From Xestospongia bergquistia (Eukaryota > Porifera > Demospongiae > Haplosclerida > Petrosiidae): a stretch of 64,000 nt of DNA. Within the stretch, counting starts at the first letter, position 1. The number at the start of each line of letters is the position of its first letter. The stretch lies in the NCBI GenBank assembly GCA_963965975.1, contig OZ014414.1:8737230-8801229 (forward strand). The letters are read 5' to 3'. Below, piece after piece: positions 39,900-52,862 of the stretch. The notes beneath the pieces are model-generated. The model saw only the letters and a program-made list of their open reading frames with translations. It was not told where the DNA came from and made no database searches. The position numbers were made by a program, and so were the translations under genes.

Positions 39900-42800
39900 T
39901 TACCAGAACACAAGTCTGTCTTTAATAACTTGATAACTGTCTAACGTCTTACAATACTCTTTATGTTGTCTTGATAAGTGTAGTTTCCTTATTGTAGTAT
40001 TTTTATTAAGTGATGTACATATTGTCTTGATATCATCATTGTTTAGTGAAGTATTGTAGAGATATAGTCTTGTCAATGATGTAGTTGTTTGTATTAGATC
40101 TGCTATTGTACTGGTACTAACTGAAGTGATCTGATGATTACGTCCGATGTTCAACACAGTCAATGTTTGGTTTTTAGTAAGTCCTTCACAGATATATCGG
40201 ACTCCATTATCAGTGATGTTACAGTTGTAGAGATGTAGTTCTTTTAAAGTTGTATTACTTGATAACATAGTAGATAAGTGAGTTATATCTTCATCTGTGA
40301 TATCAGTAACATTAGACAACACTAACTGTTCAAGTGTTTTATTATTAAAGAGACTATCACTGACTTGTTTGATAACACCAGTAAGTGAAGAGGACAACAG
40401 CTGTAGTATCTTTATTGTTTTATTAGTTTTTAGTATCTCTGATAATATCGATACACACTTACTGTCCAATAAAGTGTTCCATATCTCAAGTCTCCTCACT
40501 GTACACTTATTAAGATTGTTTATAATAACTGCTGTACTTTCAGGAGATGATGAGATGAGACGAATACTCCATTCTTTTCCTGTTTGTTGTTCTTTTATTA
40601 ATTTACTTATAACATCTTCACTTTGTAATACACTTGGACTAGTGAGTCTAACACTATTGATAACATCATTCCACTGAACACTTCCAGTGTCTCCTGTTAT
40701 AAAACAGAGTTAGTATATAGTATAGTACACACATAGTAATATATACTATAACACACTACAATACACTGAAGAAGAAAGGAAGCCATTACTGTTTACTGAC
40801 TACGGTTAATATGGAAACGAGGAAATAGAAGGCGGGGCTTATTATCCTGAATTTACTGAGATGTTCCTTTTAAATTACTGATTTACTTTTAGTTGGTCTA
40901 GCTACAGTAAGTCATGTTGATATATTACATCATTTTAATTTGTGAATTTATTGTAGTTATAGTAACAGATAGTCTGTTATGGCCAGCCCCTTTGCTTAGA
41001 GAGGAAGGGTTTGGTAGTCCATACTATAGTACAGTTGTCTCTTTCACTAACATTCCTGATACAACTATTGAACTTGTATCAGACAAACCACATTGTTTTT
41101 ACAGTGGGTGTGGGTGGAAATTTCTTTGATCTAAAAGTGCAGGATCTACAAACAAACATCATTAGATGTCTCATTCTGAAATATTGACTTCTTTGTCCTT
41201 TCTTGTTTTATTGTATTACAATATCTTTCATTTAGTCATGTTGATTTAACTCTGTAGAAATATTCATTGTAGTCTCACAAACCAACTTAAAAGAAAGGGG
41301 CTGAGTTAATTATGTTCCTTTTATATTAACATATAATAAGGTTTACATAAAATTAAATTCTTTTTCATCAACTGTAATATGCTACCAGATCCTTCCTCTC
41401 TAAGTGAAGGGGGCTGACCTCATCAGACTATATATGGTATTATAGTATACAATGTGGTTCTATCATAACAAGATTAGTTATAATGACATCATTATTACTT
41501 ATGTCCATTATAGGTGGAGTCAACTAAGACACAGTCAATTGTATTAATATTTGTCAGTAACAATATATGTAGTAGTTAGTCCATTTAGTTGCTATTCATG
41601 TCAATAAAGTTACATTATAAATAACAATACTTGTAGTGTATGTGTATTTTATTATATTATAATTATAATAAACTAATATAACATTCTCTAAGTCTTACCT
41701 CTTTTGTCTGACTCTTCATCCTTTGTCTCTTTATTATCATCATAGTCCTTTAATATATCATGTAATACTGGAGACTCTATATAAGATACTTATATTAAAC
41801 ATGTACATGTATATAGTGTAATATGATAACACTTAATATAAACATTTTATAGATCTTATCATAATCATAACTCTATCATATTATACTGACACTAAGGGAG
41901 TCTATAGTAAATATGGAAATTCATTTTTTATATATTATTAATTTAATTATTGTGGTTTGAGAATTATGAATATAATTTACAATATAATAATTTGTGGTTT
42001 ATAAATTTAATAATTATTAACATTATTGATTGTAAGAGATAGAATATTATCATATAAACTTACTTGGAGGAGTGGTTTCATCTTTATTATCAGCTGAACC
42101 TTTTAACTGATCTTTTAACTCTAATATTAGTGGAGACTCTAGTAGTTACAATTAAGACATATATATTAGTAACAATATTATATTATTACCTGTAGTTTCA
42201 TGTGTGGATTCTTCTTGGATGGATTTTGTTTGTGTTTCCTCAAATCCTTGATCAGTTACTGGTTTATGAACCTTTAGTATGAATGCTAGATCTAGTAACA
42301 ATGTCATATAATGAGAAGTCACTAATACCAGTTACCTTTCAAGCTCTGTTTTAACTCCTCAATCTGTTGGTCTCTCTCTCTTACTTGTAAAGTCAATGAC
42401 GTTATTATTTCTTGTAGTGTCTCTAGCTCTTTCTGTCTCTCAGCAGACACTGACAGTATATTCTTCTCAATAGCTTTATATAAAATGAGAAGAAAATTGA
42501 TCACTAATATATTATGTAAAATACTGACAACATTGGACTTGTCATTGATGTTGTATTAATTTACCTTCCTTTGTTTTCACAAGTGATGTTAAATCTTCAA
42601 TTGTTTTTTCTTTCATTTCTCTTGTTTCTATATAAAGGAATATTAATTTATTAATCAGATATATCATATAATAGACAGTTATTAAATAAAGCAATAGTTG
42701 TACACAATATACCTTCATTTTGTCTGACAATAGATGACATTTGTATAGTCATCTTTTTCCGAATGGTTTGTTCTAGTTCCAAACGACTTTTCAACTCCTT

Positions 42801-44994
42801 TGTATTCTCTTCTACAATAGTTGTAATCTCCTATATATCAATAAACAACACATGTAGTAACTGTTGTCTAATACTATTACTACCTTGTCTCTTTGATGTT
42901 TATCATAAATGTTACAATATCCAATTGTAAGTTGAATTAATCCTTTTTTCTTCATTTCTTCAAGTGTCTCCTGAGCTCTGGCAATAATTACGGTGGTTAG
43001 ACTGAGTGGAAAAAAACAAGTGACAATGATAGACCTGCCACTTCTTAAATCAAGAATCTCTACATTTCCTCCAACTGATTCAGCAATAATGTCTCGTATA
43101 TCTTGTAATGTGTAGTCAGTAGGATCCCAGTCTAAGACAAAGATGGCTGTCTCACATCGGAGAAAAGAAGGAGTTCTTGTTTCTTTGAAATTTTCATCCA
43201 GACAAAGAGAAGCTTTTGTTTTTTCACAAAATGTTTGAACATCATCTTTGTATGTTTGTATATATGTCTCTGCTTCTTTAACATCAAAACGCTCCACAAT
43301 ACCCTCAAGACAATTGATATTAATCAGTGTACAATGATTTCTCACAACTGTTAGGACTTCATCAATACATTTAGTGTTGTCTATTTCAGATTGAAGGTGA
43401 GAGTAACCATCTTCAAGAAATAGTTTCAGTTCCTCCAGAGGTGGAGGGCTTGCTTTAATAGCTTTTCGAATTTTACTAAAGGATACTGCAAACTTTCTTC
43501 TAATAGACCCAAATATAGAGTCTAACTTGCGAGGTATTTTAATACTTCTTGTCAATGAAGCTTCATCTACAGATATTAAAAATGAAACTGTTAAATGTCA
43601 CAATTAACCTGGACCTAATGTTAACTGGTTCTCAAGCAAAGATGGATTATCTAATATTTATCTAATTAATTAGTTTAATTTATTTATTATCTAATGTTTG
43701 ATATAATGAAAATACATTCTAAATTACATAATGACTACCTTTACTAACTGCAGTAACACTAGGTTGTACTTCAACAGCATTATCTTCTGATAATACTTTC
43801 TCTACAAAGAATATTTATTTTAAGAATTGTATTTATAACTAGCATTTTATACTTACCATAATCCTTTAAGATAGCATTAGCACATGGTACAGTGCTAGTA
43901 AATTTTAACAATATATTAGCAAACACCTCCAGGTGATGGTAGTTGGTATGTACAGCATGACGTACAGCTTTTAGCAGAAGAAAAATTGCTTCTTTCTCGG
44001 AATGAGATTGCGCAGTAGTTTTCACATTAAACAAAGTTGTCTGTGAAATAACTCTCTCTTCACAGAGTAATTGAGCTACTCTAATAGGATAATGAAGAGA
44101 CTGAGAGAGAGTACCATAATGACAACATAAAATGTCACTGGCATGATCTTCATGACTACTATAACTTGTCATTACTACCTCTTGAACATTAGCTACTGTT
44201 GTCTGGTCATCTGGAAATGTTTGACCTATTAACAATATGTATTAATTATAAATTATTTAATTGACCTCTTACCATATTCACTGATAATTCTCTCAGATAG
44301 TGTTTTTGTCTCTTCAAACTTGGACAGTACTGTTGCTAACATTTTCAACTTCTTATGATCTGAAGATATTGTTATATGTATAGCAGATAACAAAGTTGTC
44401 TTCTTCTCATCTGGAGATCCTTGTAATGATTCCATCTTATCAAGTGTTTCTTCACTAATGCATCTCTCACTAAATAAGAGCTGGGACACTTTTACTGGAT
44501 TAATCAGACACTGTAACAGTGTATCATTATGACACTGAAGAATAGCAGTTGCTTCATTAGCTGGGGACTGAGAGTCCATTCCTATAATAAGAACAGTACA
44601 CAATCTATTAACAAACTAGTAATATAACATTTATAACATGATGTATATGTAAAAGGTTCTTGTACTTACTAGTAGGAAGACTACTGGATTTTCTCAACAT
44701 TTGCTCATACTCGTGGGCAACAGTGATTTCTTCAATGACTTCCTTCCTCAAAGCATCTATAACTTGTCTTCTAGTAGCATCAGGTTTGGTATCTAACCAC
44801 AACTCAAACATTTTTGTTGTTTTGTATGTGGAGTCATCTGGTAGCTTGTGAATATCTTCTAACTTCTTAGCGTTCAGTTTCAACTGAATTCCCAACTGAT
44901 ACCATTTACTACCAATACGAATATGTTCACATAATTCATCAAGAGTAGGTTTCTCTTCTAGAATCTCCTCAAAAGATAGGTTTCTTGTAGCCAT
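39900..44994 (-). CDS. Death / CARD-like x2 / coiled-coil / LRR protein, gene A (1038 aa, intact)
   Basis: Exons in coding order: 44994-44670, 44581-44273, 44225-43857, 43801-43739, 43566-42884, 42830-42713, 42627-42565, 42473-42336, 42291-42190, 42138-42064, 41776-41699, 40693-39900; 3117 nt in frame. Residues 1-108 form a Death domain (LDELCEHIRIGSKWYQLG, FELWLDTKPDATRRQVIDAL). Residues 109-334 hold two related helical CARD-like modules (SQLLFSERCIS; AQLLCEERVIS). Residues 356-583 are an unassigned domain with FVLDWDPTDYTL and SIIVTCFFPLSL. Residues 583-774 are coiled coil and acidic linker; 775-1038 are about eight LRRs of NLR/ribonuclease-inhibitor type. No NACHT domain and no Walker A motif are seen. 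A cytosolic innate-immune or death-signalling receptor or adaptor is inferred. Confidence 0.85.
40969..41431. mobile_element. MITE-like element with about 48-bp imperfect inverted ends, in gene A intron 11
   Basis: The left end ATAGTCTG...GCCCCTTTGCTTAGAGAGGAAGG is mirrored by the right end CCTTCCTCTCTAAGTGAAGGGGGC...CAGACTAT. A related copy lies at the same place in gene B (about 52416-52861). Only a left-arm trace is seen in gene C near 58794-58830. A plus-strand frame at 40914-41129 overlaps the left arm. Confidence 0.55.
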
Positions 44995-45458
44995 TGCTCT
45001 TTGTATGGTGACACACCCAGTGAATTTGGTGACCTTTTGGGTGGGCTCATCACATAAGATATAAGGACCACACCCATCTTAATAATAATCATAACATGAG
45101 TGGCAGTTAAATTTGAACTGTTAAGTATTACAAGTTAGTATTGTATTCATCTCTTGTTATCTGATCTATCCTCCAATATTATGTATCTAGTATTTTAACA
45201 TGTAACTATATTATATTACAATATTATAATGTTCTATTGTTCAGTACTGGCTGTATTAATTTATATTCAAGGACTTAATGATATGTAGATCATATTTGTT
45301 GTTATATTTGGACATATTTTCGAAGTCATCCACATACTAATAATGAGCTAACATGTGATGAGGTGAAGTAATATTACTACTATTATAATGTTATGTTAAT
45401 AATAGTTGTAGGATCTTATCATATCAAGTTATAAAACATGTCTGTTCTTTATCTGTAG
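44995..45458. other. Upstream region of LRR gene A
   Basis: No gene recognised. The gene A promoter and 5' UTR should lie in the first part, near the GGTGTGTCACC-like inverted segments at about 45005-45040. Confidence 0.4.
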
Positions 45459-47751
45459 TACCTGATCCAGTAACTGGACTCAAATCTCTTCTCTATGGAC
45501 CTGATAATATTTTCTTTTATTGGAATAACTCTAGAGGAACATCATAGAGTCTTGCAGACGATTGATGCATACATTATGGAAGATCAGGTATGTGGGTGTG
45601 GTTTACATGTAAGCACTTTATGTCTCTGACAATATACATAATGTTAATCTATTTTTCATCTATCTATTGTTATATTCTATTTATAGCCCAACCAACCAAC
45701 GTAGTGAAAACTCATCCTCAGTATCTGGCTATCCTCTTCAACTTATTAACTAATCTCTCCGCCTACACTAATTATAACCTGTACATTCGATGGACCTACA
45801 AGTCTATAGAGTACAATGGAACAGAATATACAGCTGGAGTCTTTGAGAGTTTAAGTATCACTGAATTAACAAGATGTAATATTTACTGACAATTATTTAA
45901 TATACTATACATTTAGTACATGTATACATGTATTTTAGATAAACATTTATAAATACTTTATCATATTAAAATATGTCCTAATATGGTAACAATGTTCTGT
46001 CTTATTTAATTATATTATAATTGTATCTTTCTCTCTCTCCCCTCCCATTCAGGTTTATTGATCGAGGTGAATTTGGTGAAGTATACCAAGGTACAGCTGT
46101 AGATATCCTAGGTCAAGGTACAGGCCCCACCCCTGTGGCTGTTAAGAAAATGAGGAAAGGCAGTACAGCTGAGGAACAGGAAGTTCCTGTTGGAAGCAGC
46201 TCTAATGAGGTCATTATATTTTGTTTATATTCTCTCAGTTCATTTCTCTCAATTACAGTAACTTCAATCATCAAAACATTGTTAAGGTGTTAGGGGTGTG
46301 TCTTGATAATGATCCTATTTATATCATCATGGAATTAATGCCAGGGGGTGATTTATTGAAATTCCTAAGAGAAGCTAAACGAGAACATGTGAGTGTCACA
46401 TGATAAATAAAATCACTTGATCTAATTATACACTCTATTAAAACTATCTATCAATTTATTCTTTAGTCTACTAGTCTATCTGTCCATTCATTTATCCTAA
46501 TGTCCATTTGACCGTCTATCCATTCATCCATACACATACCATTCATCCATATATCCATCCATTCATTTCTTTTATAGGGTCCTCCATTATTAACTTTAGC
46601 AGAACTTGTTCAGATAGCATTAGATGTTGCTCAAGGTTGTCGATACTTGGAGCAAACTCATTTTATTCACAGAGATCTTGCTGCACGCAATTGTCTTGTG
46701 TCAAGTAAAGGAGCAGATCGTGTTGTAAAGATTGGTGACTTTGGTCTTGCTAAAGATCTGTATAGCCAAGTCTACTACCAAGTTAGAGAGAGAGAGAGAG
46801 ACTGTAATTTATATCTCCTTCAAGGGAAGTTTACAATTGAGTCAGATATTTGGTAAGTGAAAGTTGAAGTGGTTATTATAAAGATATCATTATTGTAAAG
46901 GTCTTATGGAGTACTTCTGTGGGAGATTATGACATTTGGTAATCAACCATATCCTGGTAGAATAAACCAAGAGGTTCTCTAGTTTGTAACGGGAGGAGGA
47001 AGATTAGATAAACCAGAGAACTGTCCAGGAAGATTGTATGTTGAATGGATGGACATATGAATGTATGGATGGATCAATAAACTAATAGATGAATGTTTAG
47101 ATATGAGACAAATGAATGGACAGTTAAATAATTCAATGGATCAATGGACAAATGAATGGATCAATAGATTAATATATATTAATAAATGTATTAATCATTA
47201 GATGATATCAGTATATTTATGACTAGATATTAAATGAATGAATAGGAAAGTGTATATATTGATAGTCTGACTGACTTAGTTCTAATATTATAATTGTTAA
47301 TTCTATTATTTGTAGATACAAACTAATGTTGATGTGTTGGAAGAGGTATGCCAGTGAGCGACCTCACTTTGCACAAATAGTAGATGTTATAGCATCATTC
47401 TTAGAACATGTTAACAATAAAAGAGATAGTTATTATTCTGATGATGATGATGAAGATTTAGAAGAGGTCCTACAACGAAGAAACTCTAGACCTTCAAGAA
47501 CATCATCTGTACGATCAGGTAAGACCATTTATTCATCTATCAACTCATGTATCTGTCCATCTACAACACCATATGTCCATTTCCCCTCATCCATTTGTCC
47601 ATAAATCCATGTACTCATACAAGTATCCATCCATTCATTTTTCCTTCCATTTAGTCCTTTCATTTGTCCATTCTTTCATTTATTCATCCATTTTATAGGT
47701 ATTGTAAATCTAGCTCGTCAAGGTAGTATGCGAATTCATAACAGTTTCTGA
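45459..47751 (+). pseudogene. Receptor tyrosine kinase pseudogene with ectodomain and N-lobe pieces, copy 2
   Basis: Pieces in order: 45459-45590 (LLYGPDNIFFYWNNSRGT, then a stop) and about 45688-45886 (FN3-like, SAYTNYNLYIRW). From 46053 the N-lobe reads GEFGEVYQG and PVAVKKM, followed at 46259 by [12 protein letters not shown]. The intact catalytic loop and DFG piece is at 46578-46781 ([11 protein letters not shown]). The exon with the APE motif is deleted, joining TATATCT to CCTTCAAGGG near 46820. A TAG interrupts EVLQF. The tail is at about 47315-47520 and 47699-47751. No transmembrane exon is found. The ectodomain resembles the ROS1-like group. Non-functional. Confidence 0.88.
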
Positions 47752-47999
47752 TAGAAAACAGTTTCTGATAGAAAAGAACTCGACTCACATCAGAATCATA
47801 CTGGAATCATAAAAATCATATTGTAAATCTAGATACTAGATTAGATCATATTATTATTAGAAAATATTATTATTTAAGATTATATAAAAATTATATACAA
47901 AACTAATATAAAGAGTATCAATAATAATACTAGATTCTAAATTCTAGAATAAGAATATAATAAGTAAAAGATTAATGATAAGTGATGATATTGACAGAT

Positions 48000-48900
48000 G
48001 AATTAGTTGAGATCTTTGAATGAGGAGGGAAGAGAATTCTACAGGGAGATAGCACTGGGAAGGAAGGAGTTGAGGGTAGCAGAAGATCTGGAGAAGGGCA
48101 GATTCAGATTAAATGGATGGAAAGAACGTAAATTATAAGAGGACTGATTTTGAAATGAAAATGAGCCAGCAGGAATGTAGAGATTACTATAAATAAACTT
48201 GTATAATAAGTGTGAATGAATAATTAGAAATAGTGACAGAGAGAAGGATTAGTTCAAGATTCAAGGAGGATGGGATTACTTTGAATGAAAGTGAAGATTT
48301 AATATAAACAACTATTCCACCACCATGGTGGGAACAATCTTTATGAACACAGTGATAATTAGGTATAGAGATCTCATTGTCAGAAATGTCAGGAGACAAT
48401 CAGTACTCAGAAATACAAACAATATCAGGGAAGGAAGAGGAATATATAACAGCAAGATCATCTAGTTTAGGTAGAAGACTTCTAGTATTGAAGTGTAAGA
48501 TTTTTAATGAGCTGGATTTGCAGGAGAGAGAGGTGGACTTAATAGAGTTAACAACAGAGAAGCTATGTACATTAAGTCTTGAAGATATGGAGGATGATGG
48601 ACAATTTGGTTGAGAGGAAGAGGTTGCTGAGGAGTGACATATTTCAGAGGAAGTTGATTTACAAGAGGTGAGGGAAGAAAGCGGAGGTTTTTGAGGATGA
48701 GAGTAAGGATGAGGATTGATGTTGGTGGGGAAATGTTGTGGAAGAGAGGATGATGGAGGATGATGCATGGGATGATATTGAGGAGATGGTACACAGGAAA
48801 AAAGTATTGAATACATTCATTGTTTTATTGATGTAAATGAGATGGTTTATACTACAATTACAATAGTAAATATTCCATTCATTTTGTACCATGTTTTTTT
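48000..48900 (-). mobile_element. LINE remnant copy 2: endonuclease start joined to ORF2 C-terminus
   Basis: The coding strand reads an AP-endonuclease-type N-terminus (KILHFNTRSLLPKLDDL, PDIVCISEY) with one TGA in place of Trp. It continues as LSPDISDNEISIPNYH and HHGGGIVVYIKSSL. At about 48200 this jumps to the last ORF2 segment (NLRSFHPFNLNLPFSRSSATLNSF, LWNSLPSSF). The reverse transcriptase is deleted. Confidence 0.75.
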
Positions 48901-49079
48901 TTACATAATATATATATGATGGATTTATTACAATTGTTGTATTAACATTGTAGATTTTACAACGTCTTTACACTGTTGTATTAATGTTGTAAATTATGAA
49001 AAAGTAATATTGTAATTAAAGAAAAAACATCTGTAAATAACAAAAATGTATTTAAAATATTCCAACAGTATAAACTTAG

Positions 49080-49700
49080 TTTAGTAATGTGTGGTCAATG
49101 AGTGGAGCAAATATCAAGTTTTTCCTGTTCTCCTAAAACAGTAAAGTTCATAGAAAAGCTCATAAGTAGTGAAGGGTAACTCCCTGAGAACCCTCCAAGT
49201 GTTGAACACATAAACAACAAATCTGGCACATCATTTAGATCTATCTGTTGTCTTGATAGATCTTCTATACTTTAGGACACACTGACGTAGTAGCAAAGGT
49301 CTAATGTTAGGATTTGTGATACATGAAGTCTCCATGTCTAAAAGTTATTTTATTCACTCCATGAGTTAATTTGATCATTGCTAGAAAACTAAATAAAATT
49401 ATTACTAATGAAGTATTTTTTTCATAAGGTCAAGTTTGTTTTGTATCTATCTATTCATCCATTCAGTATCCTTACCAGGATAAACATTAAAGAGATAGAC
49501 ATTGATGGTATGATAATTAGGAAAGCGCTAGACTACCAACTATAATGTATTGTTGATGTAGTACTAATAAATTAATTGGGAAAGTGCTAGACTACCAACT
49601 ATAATGTATTGTTGATGTAGTACTAATAAATGTAAAATGATTAATACTGATCATGTAGACTTACATGTATTGCACTACTAACACACTTACTATTAGCAGT
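49080..49700. other. Spacer with a short local duplication
   Basis: About 49529-49570 and 49575-49630 repeat the same segment (GCTAGACTACCAACTATAATG). Otherwise nothing is recognised. Confidence 0.5.
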
Positions 49701-49713
49701 TCACATATGTACC

Positions 49714-50031
49714 ATGGCTACTAAATACCATCAACTATCAATTTGTCCTAAGACCTTACTTAGCTCCTAAATCAGTACAGTCCAATTTTATGATACCTGG
49801 AGTTCTGTTTCATCCAAGAGTTGATTTGGACAAGTCTATAAATTGCTAGAGAAATTGAACAAAGTTAATTCTAATGAAGGACTTTTTGATAATTACGAAG
49901 AGGTACAGTTTGCTTTGTGGAATGATGATTGTCTACCTATTGAGAGTATATACATTGTACAGGTTCAGTTTGATAATGTAGCAATAGACATCCTACATCA
50001 TGTTATGACTGAATGGGGAAAAACAGTGTAG
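49714..50031 (+). pseudogene. Unidentified duplicated fragment, copy 2
   Basis: As at 38966-39281: an ATG frame that stops early and a second frame (EKLNKVNSNEGLFDNYEE ... HVMTEWGKTV) open to a TAG at 50029-50031. Here the Trp codon that is a stop in copy 1 is intact. It may be the last exon of a lost gene. Family not recognised. Confidence 0.4.
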
Positions 50032-50389
50032 GGATATCTATAAAGAGCTGAAGAGTTAAATTTACATGAAGAGTCTCTGATCAATTATCTGTGTAAGATA
50101 ATGAAATCACACATAAAAATTAGAATAAACTTATTGAGAGAGGAGGAGGAGCTATTGATGGATGGTTGAGAATTGGAGGAGGAGCTATAGAGGGAGGGTT
50201 GAGAGTTTGAGAAGGAGTACTGTAAGGAGGGTGGAATTTTAGAGAAGGAGTGGTAGAGAAAGAGTGAAGAATTGGAGGTAATGATAATGTAATGATAGAG
50301 GAAGATGAAGAAAGCTGGAATAATAGTAGACATTGGTTTACAGGTATTTTCAAGTTTTACTAGCCTATCTTTTAGCTGAGTAATATCAC

Positions 50390-50560
50390 TTGTTAAGACA
50401 AATACTGAGGAGACTAGAGACTTCACACAGTAAGGACAGATACTGAGGAGACTAGAGACTTCACACAGTAAGGACAGATACTGAGGAGACTAGAGACTTC
50501 ACACAGTAAGGACAGATAATGAGGAGAATAGAGACTTCACACAGTAAGGACAAATGAAGG
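50390..50560. repeat. Four tandem copies of a 38-bp unit inside the LINE PHD end
   Basis: The unit GACAGATACTGAGGAGACTA...CACAGTAAG is repeated. Because 38 is not a multiple of three, each copy shifts the frame, so the expansion inactivated the LINE ORF1. Confidence 0.85.
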
Positions 50561-50693
50561 GATAGTTAGCAGCAACAGTGGGAGAGATGTTAACACATTC
50601 ACTATGAGACCAACAAGACTCACATTCTATCATGTGGCCAGTGTCTTCTTGGGTCAAACAGACACACGTCACAACATCTTCTTTATCATTTCC

Positions 50694-50720
50694 AGGACCT
50701 GGATTTAATTCAATGTTGCC
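50694..50720 (-). other. 2A-like ribosome-skipping motif
   Basis: Codes GNIELNPGP directly after a run of leucines. The 2A consensus is D(V/I)ExNPGP; here the first Asp is Asn. The PHD finger follows it. Confidence 0.75.
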
Positions 50721-52415
50721 AGAGAGTAGAAGAAGGAGAAGAAGTAGAACTATAGCTTGGTACGTTGATGAACTACTACGATGGAGGTGAGAAAAAGACT
50801 TTGTCAGATATCTACGATGTCTGGGTCGATTTGGTACAAAAACAAGACCATACATGTAACAGGTGATGTGTAGACTTCTTTCCTCGAGAGACAGTTTCTG
50901 AGAGAAGGCAGCGTACGAGTGGAAAGACAGAAAAAAGAAGCACATCAGAAATAGCTGACCGCGCGCCATTTTGATACTAGAATATTGTCATCTCTGAATA
51001 TAAGACAGGTCATGTTGACTTCTTTAGGTGGTCTAAAATATAATGCAAGTACATTTCTCATTGCTTGAGGTCTTCTCTCGCCACAAAGGGTTAAAAATAA
51101 TACTCCGCCCACAAATAATAATTATAGCGACCAGCTGTTAGAGAGACAAAAAAGTGCGACGTTAGAGAAGTAAGTGTCAAGCAAAACTGCTCTATTTTTA
51201 TTGTCTACTAGTTTTGTTAGAGAAATAAATTGTTTATAAAAGAAGAGAAAAAGAAATCATGAGTAATTTAAAGATAAAATAAAAGTGAGCGAGAAGACAA
51301 ATTAAGAATAAACAACAAACTACTTACTATTACACGAACACAAGTCTGTCTTCAATAACTTGATAACTGTCTAACTTCTTACAATACTCTTTATATTGTC
51401 TTGATAAGTATAGTTCCCTTATTGTAGTATTTTTATTAAGTGATGTACATATTGTCTTGATATCATCATTGTTTAGTGAAGTATTGTAGAGATATAGTCT
51501 TGTCAATGATGTAGTTGTTTGTATTAGATCTGCTATTGTACTGGTACTAACTGAAGTGATCTGAGGATTATGTCCGATGTCCAAAATAGTCAATGTTTGG
51601 TTTTTAGTAAGCCCTTCACGAATATATCGGACTCCATCATCAGTGATGTTACAGTTGTAGAGTTCTAGTTCTTTTAAAGTTGTATTACTTGATAACATAG
51701 TAGATAAGTGAGTTATATCTTCATCTGTGATATCAGTAACATGAGACAACACTAACTGTTCAAGTGTTTTATTATTAAAGAGACCATCACTGACTTGTTT
51801 GATAACACCAGTAAGTGAAGAGGAACGCAGCCGTAGTCTCTTTATTGTTTTATTAGTTTTTAGTATCTCTGATAATATCGATACACACTTACTGTCTAAT
51901 AAAGTGTTCTCTATACCAAGTCTCCACACTGTACACTTATTGAGATTGTTTATAATAACTGCAGTACTTTCAGGAGATGATGAGTAGAGATCAATACTCC
52001 ATTCTTTTCCTGTTTGTTGTTCTTTTATTAATTTACTTATAACATCTTCACTTTGTAATACACTTGGACTAGTGAGTCTAACAATATTGTCATCATCATA
52101 TCTACTCCACTGAACACTTCCAGTGTCTCCTGTTATAAAACAGAGTTAGTATATAATATAGTACACACATAGTAATATATACTATAACACACTACAATAT
52201 ACAGACAATACACTGAAGAAGAAAGGAAGCCATTACTGTTTACTGACTATGGTTATTATGGCAACGAGCAAATAGGAGGCGGGGCTTATTATCCTGAATT
52301 TACTGAGATGTTCCTTTTAAATTACTGATTTACTTTTAGTTGGTCTAGCTACAGTAAGTCATGTTAATATATTACATCATTTTAATTTGTGAATTTATTG
52401 TAGTTATAGTAACAG

Positions 52416-52862
52416 ATAGTCTAGTATGGCCAGCCCCTTTGCTTAGAGAGGAAGGGTTTGATAGTTCATACTATAGTAGTTGTCTTAACATTCCTGATAC
52501 AACTATTGAACTTGTATCAGACAAACCACATTGTTTTTACAGTGGGTGTGGGTGGAAATTTCTTTGATCTAAAAGTGCAGGATCTACAAACAAACATCAT
52601 TAGATGTTTCATTATGAAATATTGACTTCTTTGTCCTTTCTTATTTTATTGTATTACAATATCTTTCATTTAATCACTTAACTCTGTAAAAATATTCATT
52701 GTAGTCTCACAAACCAACTTAAGAGAAAGGGGCTGAGTTAATTATGTTCCTTTTATATTAACATATAATAAGGTTTACATAAAATTAAATTCTTTTTCAT
52801 CAACTGTAATATGCTACCAGATCCTTCCTCTCTAAGCGAAGGGGCTGACCTCATCAGACTAT
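52416..52862. mobile_element. MITE-like element with inverted ends, in gene B
   Basis: Same element and position as 40969-41431 (left arm GCCCCTTTGCTTAGAGAGGAAGG, right arm CCTTCCTCTCTAAGCGAAGGGGC), inherited with the segmental duplication. Confidence 0.5.

Larger units (their letters stand above)
50085..50985 (-). mobile_element. LINE ORF1 remnant with signal-like N-terminus, 2A-like peptide and PHD finger, copy 2
   Basis: The coding strand starts at 50969 (MARGQLFLMCFFFLSF, signal-peptide-like). A Leu-rich stretch then ends in a 2A-like motif. Next comes a PHD finger (CVCLTQEDTGHMIECESC ... PFICPYC). The frame then runs into four 38-bp tandem repeats and a coiled coil with a Ser/Pro-rich region. 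Several APE-type non-LTR retrotransposons carry an N-terminal 2A and PHD, so this is probably the start of the same LINE as at 48000-48900. Confidence 0.75.

Noticed and set aside
42511..42545. Conserved start-like methionines at linker exons of the LRR genes (for example MINFLLILYK)
   Set aside because: They read intron sequence upstream of a clear AG acceptor; the coiled-coil exons join in phase without them.
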